NCBI GenBank assembly: GCA_905203645.1
Contig: CAJKWP010000017.1
Location: 1 to 23,331 of the forward strand
DNA from: an uncultured Christensenella sp.
GTDB lineage: Bacteria; Bacillota; Clostridia; Christensenellales; UBA1242
Length of the DNA: 23,331 bases
Reading direction: 5' to 3'
Shown: piece after piece, positions 10,201 to 22,200 of the stretch
Position numbering within the stretch: the stretch's first letter is position 1
How the letters are laid out: each line of letters begins with the position of its first letter
Notes under the pieces: model-generated
Database searches by the model: none
What the model was told of the DNA's origin: nothing
The model's input: only the letters and a program-made list of their open reading frames with translations
Position numbers and translations under genes: made by a program

Positions 10201-13200
10201 TCAGTTGGTTTTTCGATTGGCTGTTCAAACTTGTAACTTGCAATTTTGTTTTCTTCACCATTTGAAGTTACAAACGTCAAATCAAAGATGTTTCGGTCAA
10301 GTGTGACAATATATTTTGCGCTTGAATCTGCCAAAACGTTTATGCTTTGACTGTGTGACAAAAGGTTGAAGCCGTCGGTTAATTCAAGTGTAAAGATTCC
10401 CCTTATTTTTGTTTCGCCGTTGTATTCACAAAGAACAATCTTTCCATTTTGCAACTCACCCACAATTTTGTTGTTTGTTGTTGCTTCAAATGTTTTGCTT
10501 TGAGTTGTGTAATCGTCATTTTGAATATTTTGTGTAAGTATATCCAACGTAAACGATACAGTGCTTTCTTTCCATTTTGCAAAGATACTTGCGTCTTTTG
10601 TGACTTCATAAGGCATTGTAACTTTGTTTGCAAATGTGTTTTCGGTGTACCAACCGTCAAACACATATCCAGTTTTTGTTGGGTTTGGTTCGGTTATGGT
10701 TGTTTGGAAGTATTGTATGATTGTTTTGTCTGCCTGTCCGTTTGAATACACAATCGTAACTGTGTACTGTTTGCGTTCAAAGAAAACTTTGAGTGTCAAA
10801 CTTCCGTCTGCCAAAATAACGCCTGAAAACACTTGATTTGCGTTGTCTTTTTGTACAAAGTGTTCAAACGTGCGAAGATCGATTGGGCTTTGTCCGCTTG
10901 CAACAATTTTGCCATTGGTTATTTCAACTGTGTTTCCTGTTATGCCTTCAAACACATCTTGTTCACTGGCATCTGTTGGATAATTGCCCTGGGCATCCAT
11001 TTTGAAGTATTGAACTGTAAATGTTATACCGTCTGCTGCAACATATTTTGCCCACAAAGCAAGGTCATACGCTGGCATTGTGGCATTTGCAAAATCAAAT
11101 ACTTGGGTTGTTGCACTGTCGGTGTACCAACCAACAAATCTGTATCCAACTTTTGTTGGGTCGGCTGGTTTTGTCAATGGTGCACCGTATTTTAAAGTGC
11201 TTGTTTGGTCGCTTTCACCATTTTCAAACTTGTATACAAGATTGTATTCATTGCGGTCAAATGTAAGAGTTATGCTTGTTGACCCGTCCGCCAAAACCGT
11301 CACAGTTATTGGCAATGTATCTTTGAGTGTAAAGCCGTTGTCAAATGCTTTTTCAAAATCAGTTTTTACAAAAGTTTCACCATTGTATTCGGATATCTTG
11401 AAAGATTTTCCGTCAGCATCAGTTTCAACTTTTATTTGATTTTGTGTAAAAGCAAAATATTCGCTTGTTTTGTCCGTGTATGTTCCGTCAAGGTTTTGTT
11501 CTTTCAATACAAATGTGTATTTTACTTTTGCCACTGACCATTTTGCCCAAAGTGTCAAGTCTTCTGCTGGCATTGTGGCATTTTCAAATTCAAACATGTT
11601 TGCAAATGTGTCTTCCCTGTACCAACCGTCAAATGTGTATCCAACTTTTGTTGGGTCGGTTGGCTTGTCAAGTGGTTGGTCAAACTTGTATTTTGTCGTT
11701 TGATTTTCTTCGCCATTTGAAAGTACAAGTGTAAGGTCATATCTGCTTCGGTCAAAGTTGAGGTTAATTACTGTCGAATTGTCACCTGCAACGCTTTGTT
11801 CAATGGTTGTTGTTGACAACACAAAGCCTGCAAAAGATTGAAGCGTTCTTGTTTGAACCAAAGTTTCTTTGTTTTTTATTTGCAATTTTCCGTCAACCAA
11901 GGCAAGTGTATAACCTGTTATCGACGTTACCTTTTCGGTGTATGCACTTTCATAAGTATACAACGTTTCGTTATTCAAATCTTGGAAGTTGTAACGGATT
12001 TCAAATTGCGCGCTGTCCGCTTCCCAAACTGCATACAATGTCAAATCCTGTGCTGGCATAGTTTCGTTTGTATATTTTTTGTCTGGGGTTTCGTTGTACC
12101 ATTGTACAAATCTGTATCCCGCTCTTTGTGGTGCGGTCAAGTCAATTTGCTCGCCAAACTTTTTGGTTTGAACATCTTTTTGATTGTCAAAACCAAAATC
12201 TTTTGTAAGTGTGTAATTGTTGCGTGTGTATTCAACTTTGATATTTGTTGTTCCGTCACCTTTTACTATCGCAACGTCTTTGTTGTCAAAGTTAAAAATT
12301 TGTACGTTATCTGCAAATATTTTTGAAATACTAAATCCCGTTTTTTCAAGTAATATTTTTTCTTTTTGATTTTGATTTGTAAGGATGCAAAGAAATCTTT
12401 TTGTGCCGTCTTGAACAATTTTGATTGTATCGTTTGAAGTTGCATTTTTGCTTGTCACACTTTCGTCAAACGTTCCTTGCAAGTTTTCGGTGGAAAGTAC
12501 AAGGTCAAACGTTGTGTTAGAATTTGTATAGTTTGCAAAAAGTTTCAACTCTTTGTTTGGCATCTGTGTTGAAAGGTCAACTTTTGTAACAAAGTTTGAT
12601 TCAAGATAATATCCTTCAAACTTGTAACCAGCCTTTTGTGGTTCGATATCAAAACCTGCATCTGAAAGTGTGGTTTGATACTTGACTTGTTTTTCAAAGT
12701 CCGCCTGTCCGTTTGCATAATTTACTGTCAATTTGTATTTGTTGCGGTCATATTTCAATTCAAATGTTGTTTCTTGTGTTCCCGAAACAATCGTTTGATT
12801 GCTCCATCTAACAAGCGAAAACCCTTGGTCGTCAATAACCATTTTTGTTCTTTGTGTGCCGTCGCCTTCGACTATCAAATAGTGAATGCCGTTTTCTTCA
12901 CTTACAAAGATGATATCAGATGTTTTTGCATAAAGAGCAAATTGTTGTGAACTGTAGTTGTCATCCAAAATATTTTGGATATTTTTTACAAGTACAAAGC
13001 CAACTTGGTTTGAGTTCCATTTTGCATACAGCACAAAGTCATTTGCTGGCATCGTATGGTTTTGTTCAAAATTAAACTTTGTTTGGAAATCTTGGTCACT
13101 ATACCAACCATCAAATGAATAACCATTTTTTTCAAAGTTTTCAAAATTTGGTTGTTCAATTACTGCACCAAAAAGCAATTCTTTGTATTCATCTGCTTGT

Positions 13201-16200
13201 TCGTTGTTCTTTACATAATTTATGCGATAGGTTTGTCTGAACGCATAAACTTTGAGCATTGTAAGTTCGGATGTGATTTGTCCAGTCAAGATATTTTTGC
13301 TCTGTCCACCCAAAAGTGTGTATCCGTCTTTTATGCTTATTGTTCGTGTTGAAAATTTGTCATATTTTGTTTGCAAGTCTTTGTCTTCGTATACATCCAA
13401 AAGCAAAGATTTGTAATCGGTTGAAATTGTCAAATTTGCAAAACTGTCAGTCAATGAAGAAAAGTCATGATATTCAATATTTGGATTTGATTGTCCTTCT
13501 TTGTATGTATCAAATGTTCCGTCCAAATTTTCAAAGTACACAAGAACTGCAAACTTTGTATCTTCTTTTGCTTGATAATTTGCAAAGACTATCAAATCGT
13601 GACTTGGCATTTTCAGGTTTGCAAAAGTTTCTTCTTTTCCCGCCAATTCAGCGTTTACACTGTCTTGGGTGTAAATCCATTTGTCAAAAACATATCCAAA
13701 CAATGTTGGGTCGGCTGGTCTTGACACGCTTTGTTCATAAAGATAAGTCAAAACAGTCGATGGATTTGTGTTGTTGTATTGAAGTGTAAGAGTATATGTA
13801 TTACGTGAAAGATATACTTTAAATGTATTTTCACCGTTTCCGTTTGCACTGCTTATTTCAAGCACTTGACTTTGATTATTGTCTTCAAGTGTAAAACCTG
13901 CAAGATTTTGATTTTGCAATGTGATTGTTCTTATGTTTGTGCCATTTTGCAAAACTTTCAGGCTTGTTTTGTCTTGCGCTATTTCAATTTTCAATTTGCT
14001 TTCGGTTGCAACAGAAATTTCCACAACTTGACTGCGGGTGTAACCGCTTGTCAAATTTTGTGTGTAAAATTCGATATTCGCTTTTGTTGTAGCTGGTGAA
14101 AATTTTGCTTTGAATGTGATTGTCTGTCCATGTTTTGCAATGTTTTCAAGTTCTGTCATGCCCGCTGAGTAAATTTGCAATGATGGATTGAGTGTGCTTT
14201 GGTCACTTTGTGATGCGTCAAATTCCCAACCGTCAAATGTGTATCCCGATTTTGAAACTGTTGGCAAACTTATTTTTCCGTCACCAAAGCGAACTGTTTT
14301 GTCACTTGCGTTGCTTCCTCCGTTGCTGTCAAAATTGATTGTGTATGTGTGATTTATTGCAAAAGATAAATTGTAACTTATTTCAAAGTTTTGTGAATAA
14401 TCGCTGTTTCCATACAAAACGCTTGGGTTTGACAAAAGTTCTGAACCAATCGTAAACTTTTGACCCTGTACAAATCTTTTGTTTGAAATTGTATCCTTCA
14501 AAACAAAGCCATTCAAAAGTCCAACAATCGAAACTTTGTTTGTATCAAAATTGATTGGTGTTGCGCTTATATCATAACTGGTTGGCAAAACAAGGCGTTT
14601 TCCGTCAACAATCATGTTTGTATCTTTTTCAAAAGTATACATATCTGTTTGTGAAGTGTCGATATTCAAAGTGTATTTTGCAACGTTTTCAAAAATCAAA
14701 TCACCAAGATTTACTGTAACTTTTTGACGATTTATTGCAAATGTTGCCAAAATTTCACATTCTTGTTCACTTGGCAACTGTACGTTTCCATTTGAAACAA
14801 ATTTTGCACTAAGGTCATAACTTCCTGCAAATATTGGTAATTGTTGGTTTGCCAATGGGAAACTGTAACCGTTCAAACCAAGCACAGCGTTGTGTGTGTA
14901 ATATCCAGTTGTGGCTGTGTCGTTGTTGTGCCATGTATACAAAACGTCAATGCCTGTTGGAAGTGCGTGCCCATCAAAGTCCACACCTTCTTTTGTCACA
15001 AAGTATGGGTGATAGTCGTTGTCAAAAGTGACATCTTGGCTTGTCAAATAATAGCCATCAAAATTTGTTTGTGGTTTTGTGATTGTCAAATTGCCAACAA
15101 AAGTTACGTCATAGTTTTGTTTTGCATCGGTTACAACCTGTCCTGCGTTGTTTAGTATATCCCATTCAACGATGACTCCGTTGTTTTCAATTGAATACTC
15201 GCCTACGTTTGCACTTTTTGATGTGATTGTATAACGTATTTTGTGACCTGACAAAAGTCCGCCGTTTTCAAACTCGCCACTGCAAACAAATTTGCTTCCG
15301 TCATATTGTTTTGTTTGTTCACCAAAGTTTATGGTTTCAACGGTTTTTTGTGATATTGTTCCCGAAAGGTTTGTGCTGTTTAATTGGAAGTTGCCTTTTT
15401 TGTAATCTTGATAGTCGCTTAGGTTTATGTTTGTAAACTCGGTGTATGCTCCCACTTGGGCAGATTTGTAAAGTGCGGAAAGTTTCAAAGTTTCAACTCC
15501 GCCTGCAAGCGAAATGTCAAAGAGTATATAATTGTTTCCGTTTTGGTCTTTTACTATTTTGTCGCCGTCATAAACTTTGTCAATGCCGTTTTGAGTTATA
15601 TCAAGAGTGTAAGGTGTTATTTGAACAGTTTTTGTCAAAGTTTCACTTTGCATTGATGCAACTACGCCAGTTTTGTATTCGAACGACATTTTCAATTGTG
15701 CGGTTATAGTTTTTGTTGTAACATCTTTGAAATCAAATGTTTTTCCGTCAAAACTGTTTATGCTTTCGTTTGAGTTGTATGTCCATGTGTAAGTGATTAC
15801 ATTTTGATTTTGCTTTTGCACTGCACCAGTGTCTGAAAGAATTTGAAACACAAGTGAAGATATTCTGCCGTCATAAATTTTTTGCAAGTTGTCAAAAAGC
15901 TTTTCGCCGTCTGTATAAAAGTATGCATTTATGCCACCAAAATCAAAATCCCAATCTGCATACATTGTAAAGTCTTTTATGTTTGCAGTGCTGTCATTTA
16001 TTGTAAAGTTGTCATATTTGTTTGTGCCAAGTGTATAGCACACAAGTTCAAGCCCATCTTCGGTGTCGATTTCACTGTCATTTGCCAAAAGGTCGATTGT
16101 TTGACTTGTCTTTTTGCGAAGAATATAAATTTGTTTTTGTCCTTGACCTGTTGCATTTTTCAAGTTTTTGTCAAGTGTAAGGACTGCAAAGTTTTTGACT

Positions 16201-19200
16201 TCTGGATAAACAGCCAATTCCGCGTTATTATTTTTTTCAAACAGTTGCAAAAGATTGAATGTGTATTCTGTGTTGAAATTGACAGTTTCGTTGCCAAAAT
16301 CATATCTGTTGTCACCGCTTGCCTTCCAGTTGTCAAGCCAAAGCCATGTTTGTTCGCCGCCAACATCAACTTGTGAAGACATGAATGTTGCTTTGAGTAT
16401 TGCATGGTCTTTCAAATCTTGTATATTTTGAGTGATAAAACTGATTATAACTTTTTCGTTTGTGGTTGTCATGCATACGGCGATTGAAACTTGTTTTCTT
16501 ATTTCGCCTTCATCAAGATATGAACCCGAAAAATAATTCCAACCTTCGCTCAAAGTCTTTGCCTGGCTTTGAGATTTGTCACAATATTCGAATTTTATAT
16601 CATAAAGATTTCCAAAGGTTGTAAAATCAACGTCATTGCCGTTTTGGTCTTTCAAATGCAAGTTTTTGGTTTTGTCAAAAACAAAGTTCCGATTTTCGCC
16701 AACAACCTCTTGAATTTCGTAACTGTTTTCCCAATTTAATTTTGGTTCAAAGTTTGACGAAAGGTCAACGCCGTCTTTCAAAAACTTGATATCTGCCAAA
16801 AGTTCTTTGTCAACAAAGTTTTTGCTGCTTTGTGGATAGTAAGTTCCTATTTCAAAGCCCGAAGTAAGTACAACGGCGCCCAAACTGCTGTCACTGCCTT
16901 GCAAAATATATCCAACATCAGTCAAAAGTTTTCTGGTGTTTGCATCCAAGTATTCGCTGTCACGTGTAATTGAAATATAATGTTTTGAACCATTTATTTG
17001 TCCAGATTGGTTTCCAACGTTGATATCAATTTCAAGTGGTGTGATTTTGCAATTTACTGTTTCTTTTGTATCAAATGATAAACTTGACAAAGTACCCAAG
17101 TACACGTCTTTTGTTGCTGTTTTAAGCGTAAAGGAATAGTTTTGTATGTAATGTTCGCCGTTTGCAAGTGAAAGATTAAATTTTGCATATTTTGCATCTT
17201 TTACATTTGCCGTGTTGTTTAAATTTTCGTCAACAAAAACTGCACTTGAAACAACGACATTTCCACTTGTTTGTTGACTGCCACTTACAATTGAAACATT
17301 TTTGATCGCTTCTGTGCCGTCATAAATTTTTTCATTGTCAAATTTGATTGTTGCGCTTGCGGGTAGTATCTTAACATTGCCATCAATGTATTTTTCTTTC
17401 TCTATGCCTGCATATTTCAACTTTATACTCAAACGATATGTTCCACTGTCAACAACATTCAAAAGCAAAAGTTGTGATGTTGTTTGTTTTGCAAATGAAG
17501 TGTCGATACTTCCATTTTTTACTCTTGACCAAGAAATTTGATATTTTTGACCTGAAATATTATCCAAAACGCTTTCAATTTTTGAAAATGCGTTTATACC
17601 AACTTGCTTTGCAGAACTTGGTGAACCTGTGACAAATTCCAATGCTGTTTGATTTGTTCCATTGTAAATGAATGAATTCACAAGAGTACTTGAAGTTTTT
17701 ATAAACTCGAATCCAACAAATTCCCATTTTGCATACAAGGTTATTTGTGATGGGGTTTCTTCGTTTTTTGGGTCATAAAGCATATCGCCAAATTCAACTT
17801 GTGAACCAGTGTATTCTGGTGTTCTGTAAAGTCCGCCAAAATCAAAATATTTTGTTTCGCCAAATGTAATGCCTTTGTCAAGTGCACTCCATGCGATTTC
17901 AAATTGTGAGTTTTCACCAAACATTTGATTTGCATCATAAGTCAATGAAGTTGTGCAATTTGGTGCAAAAGACAAAACTTTGTCAATTCTGACTTCGATG
18001 CGAAGTGGGCTCCACCATGCATAAACAGTTGTATCTTGTGAAATGTCAACTGTGCCGTTTTGGACAATCTGTTTGTTGCCAGTGATGCTTGATGGCGATT
18101 TTTTCATATCTTGCTGTGGAACAGTCCACCAACCCAAAAACTTGTAACCTTTTTTGATTGGGGTTATAATGTTACTTGGATATTTTTGACCGTACACGAC
18201 TGTCAATGTTGCATATTTTTGATTTGTAAATGTTGTGTAACCTGACGTGTTTGTCCAATTTGGTGAAGCATAGTCAGAAGCAAAAAGTGCGTTTGTTGTT
18301 CCGTCACTTTGTTTGCCTTCTGCCGACAATGTAAGCACGCTTTGTTTTGATGTGTATTGTGCGTACAGTATTGTGTCTTTTGAAAGTACAATGCTTGAAT
18401 TTGGATCATATTTTTCACCAGATCCGTTTTGCGTTGTGTTCCACGTCAAAAATTGCAACACAGAGTGCGAAATTACACTTGGCGACTCGGCAACGTGCAA
18501 AATTTGACCATAATATCCCGTCTGGGTCAAATCTGTATCAAGCACGTAAGTCCCGTTTGCATTTTGCGACATATATTTGACTGTATATGTCGTCCTTGAA
18601 AAGTAAAGGTTTGCTTTCGCAGGAACAGTAATGTTTTGCTGAGTTTGTGAAAAATCAATTCCATTGTTTTCATTTTTTGATTTTTGCACGTCAAACTTCA
18701 AATTTGCAGCAAGAGTTTTGTCGGTTATTGGTGTTTTTATTTCAAAACTTTTTGTTATATCGTTGGAGTCTGTTACAAAAAGAACCCAATTTGAAGTACA
18801 ATCAGAGTTTTCTGAAATCATAAATTTGTAAGATTTTGGTTGATATGGAAGTCCAGTTATTCGTTGTGTAAAATCATTGTTTCCACTTTTGTTGAGCGAA
18901 TAACTTCCGTCGTTGTTTTGGGTGTAAATACAAACATCCATTGTATTGTCCCAACTTTCTTCGAATGTAGTTTTAATTGTTATTTTGGGATTTGATATTC
19001 TTCCGTCACTTGTCAAGGCAAATTTGTCAAGTGAATATTCAAACCATTCTGCAATCAAAGATTGTGTCAAGTACATTCCAAAATACGTTTTTTCATTTTT
19101 GTAAATTACTTCTGGAACAGATACAAAATACGAGTCAGAGAAAATATCTTTTTCACCCATTTTGTAACTGTTTTGATTTTCAAGCCAAAGTCTTACGTTT

Positions 19201-22200
19201 GAAACTGCAAAATGTGTAGGTGTTGTTGCAAAATACTTGTATTTTGACAACTCATAGCGACCTGTATTTTGATTGTATTCAAAGAAACTTAAATCTTTTA
19301 TTTCTTTTTGATTTGCTTTGTATGATGTTGTCAAAGTTTGATTTGTAAGTGCAAGAGTTGTAACACCATCATAGCCTTGCTGAATCATTGTCAAATCAAA
19401 AGTTGTTGGTACAAAGCCAAATACAATTTTATACTCCCCGTTTGCAAAACTTTTGAGTCCATTTATGACAACTTTCAATTTATAATTGCCATTTTCGGTG
19501 GTTGTAGACACTTGATAAGTATAATTTTGAGCGCTTACCACCTTGCCGTCTTTGTCTTTTATTTGAATATTGTCCAATCTGAAATAACTTTGATTTGTAA
19601 TATAAAAACAAAGTTCTGATGTTCCATTTTTTGCAAAATAATGTGTTTCGCCATTTTTTATTTCAGTTGTAATATTTTGGCTTTGTGAAACTTGAAATAT
19701 GGTTTGTGGCTTTTCAAATATTATTGGATTGCCGTCCAAATAAATTTTCACATCTTTGATTGATGATTGTGTATTGTTGTCAATCATGTCAAGTGCAAAG
19801 TCTATTACATTGATTGTTGTAAAAAAACCAATTGGAAACGATGTTAAATTGCTTATAGCATTGCCATTTATGTCCACACTGTTATGCTTTTTGTAATTGT
19901 ACAAATTCCAAAACAGATTTTCAAATGCATAGCCCGAAAAACCATACTCGCTTTGATTGTAAAATTCGCCTTGTGCGTTTGTTGTGAAGGGTTTGTTTTG
20001 AATATCATAAAAACACTCATTCAAATCTTGATTGTAATAATAGTTTTTCAATTGTGGAAGTTGCGTAGAGTTGTCAATCAAAAATCCATAGTTTTGTTCA
20101 ACATTTGTAACATTTATTCCACTTTTTGTATAAAGCAGTACAAGAGTTTCCCCACCTTTCAGTTTTACGCTTTTTGCATCTTTTGAACTTACTTTTCCAT
20201 ATCTTATTGTAATTTTACCAGCAATCGTTTGTGAAGATTGTGAAACTGGGAATGCATCTGGTGATGTTTGTGAAAGAAAAGCCGTCAAGCCGTTTTTGCA
20301 ATCTGCTACAGTTTTTGCAAAAGGCAAAATAACGTAAGGGATTGTGAAATCCTTGCCTGGCAAAGATTCGGTTTCTTCCGCATTACCGTCATAACTTGCA
20401 AAGTCGACTTGCATTTCGGTTGATTTGAACACAACATAAACAACAATATTATTGTGAACATGGTTGATTGTTGCTTGTCCACCACTTGCTTCCAGCGATT
20501 TTTGAGTTACATACCAATTGTCACCTGCGTCTGTTCCAAATGTCAAACCAACATCTTTGAATGTAGCATTTCCCGCATTGTTTACTTTATTGTTGGCATC
20601 AAGCACAACATAGCCAAGCATTTCAAATCCTGGCAATATCATTGTGTCAGTAGTTGTCTTCAATTTTATATTTGTACAAGATTCATAATCAAAAAATGTA
20701 CCTGTTTTTGTATAAAACCTTACATCATTTGATGGCGTACCAGTTTGATCGTTATATCCAACGTATGAATCAATTTGATTTCCTAAGACGTTAACCGCTT
20801 TTATTTGAGTTTTCCCGCAAGAGTAAGGAACATACAATTCTTCATTGGAAAAATCGTTTGTTGAGGTGTAAAAGTTGCCATTGCCAGTATAAACTACCGA
20901 TCTGAAAGTGACATTGTTTATGTTTGCGTTCCAAAAATATTTGAGTTTTGTTGTATTTGGGCAAAGTCTGTTGGTTGTTGTGTCTGAATTTGCATTGCTG
21001 TCAAATTCAGTGCGTAAATTTTGTTGATAATCTGTACTATTTTTTTTGGTCACCTTAAACTTGTTTACGTCTGTGTCAAGTTCGGCTACTTCTTTGTAAA
21101 CTGTTGCATCTGCAAGACGAAAAACAGGAGTATAGCCTGCTATGCTTGGTGCATCATCTATGTATTCGTTGCCCGAAGCAGATATTGTACTCAAAAATGT
21201 TTTCTTGTCAGCGATGTCTTCGTCTTTTGTTGTAACAATTGACACACTATTCTTTGGATATGTTTTCAAAGTTGTATACGAAACATATTTTGTTTCCGTA
21301 CCAAAGGTTCCTTTGGTTGCATATTTATATCTGTTTTGTTCGTTACGATCAATTTGTACTTCAAACAAATCGCTGAAGATAAAATTCAAAGTCTGCATTC
21401 CTGCTTTGTTGCCTTTCTCTTCAAAAACTATTGATCCACCTGGATCAGGGAATAAAAACGAGTTGCTTTTTGGAGATTCTGGTCTGAGCAAAGTGGTATT
21501 TGTCAAATTTATACTTCCATCACTGTTGAGTGTTGTATGATTGTTGTCACTTACATGCAAACTGTGATATCTTTTGTCTGTTGTTTGTGCTTGAAGCGTT
21601 ACTGAACTTTTGAAACTGTAACCTCCATTTGGATTTGAACCGTACTTTGTTGGTTTGATATACAAAATCAAGTTGTTGGTATCTACATCGTGCAAGTCAA
21701 GATTGACTTCTGATGTCACAATTGTTTTCCCACCGTCCAACGAGTACGGTGTTTTGTAAAGAAGATTTCTTAATTTCAAAAAACTCAATGTTACGCCTGA
21801 CGAGATTGGTGTTGCTGTATTGTTGTCAGCAAACAAGTAAGTTTTTATCTTGTAACCCGTTTCCATCTGAGTTGTTTCAAACCCATAGATAATGTATCCT
21901 TGGCTTTTGCCTGTAAAATCTATGCTTGCGTAAAAAATTTTGTTTGTATAAGTTTCATCGTTGGTATTTTCAAGTTGCATCGTGGTGTAATAACCATAAA
22001 TGTTTTGTTTGCCGTAATAACGTATAGTTTTGTTGTAATACTTTCCGCCTTCAACATTGTTTTTGAGTTTAAGCGAGTACGTATATTTTTGCGCTGTCGA
22101 ATAAGTATTTGAGCCCAATGCGTTATAATTTTTATTCAAATATGTACCTGTGGTTATGAAATAACCCGAAGTTTTTATTGGTGTTGTAATTTCATAATAA

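Noticed and set aside
8139..14351. CRISPR-like or satellite repeat array
   Set aside because: The repeats are about 480 bp, coding in one frame, and diverged; they are protein domains, not short direct repeats with spacers.
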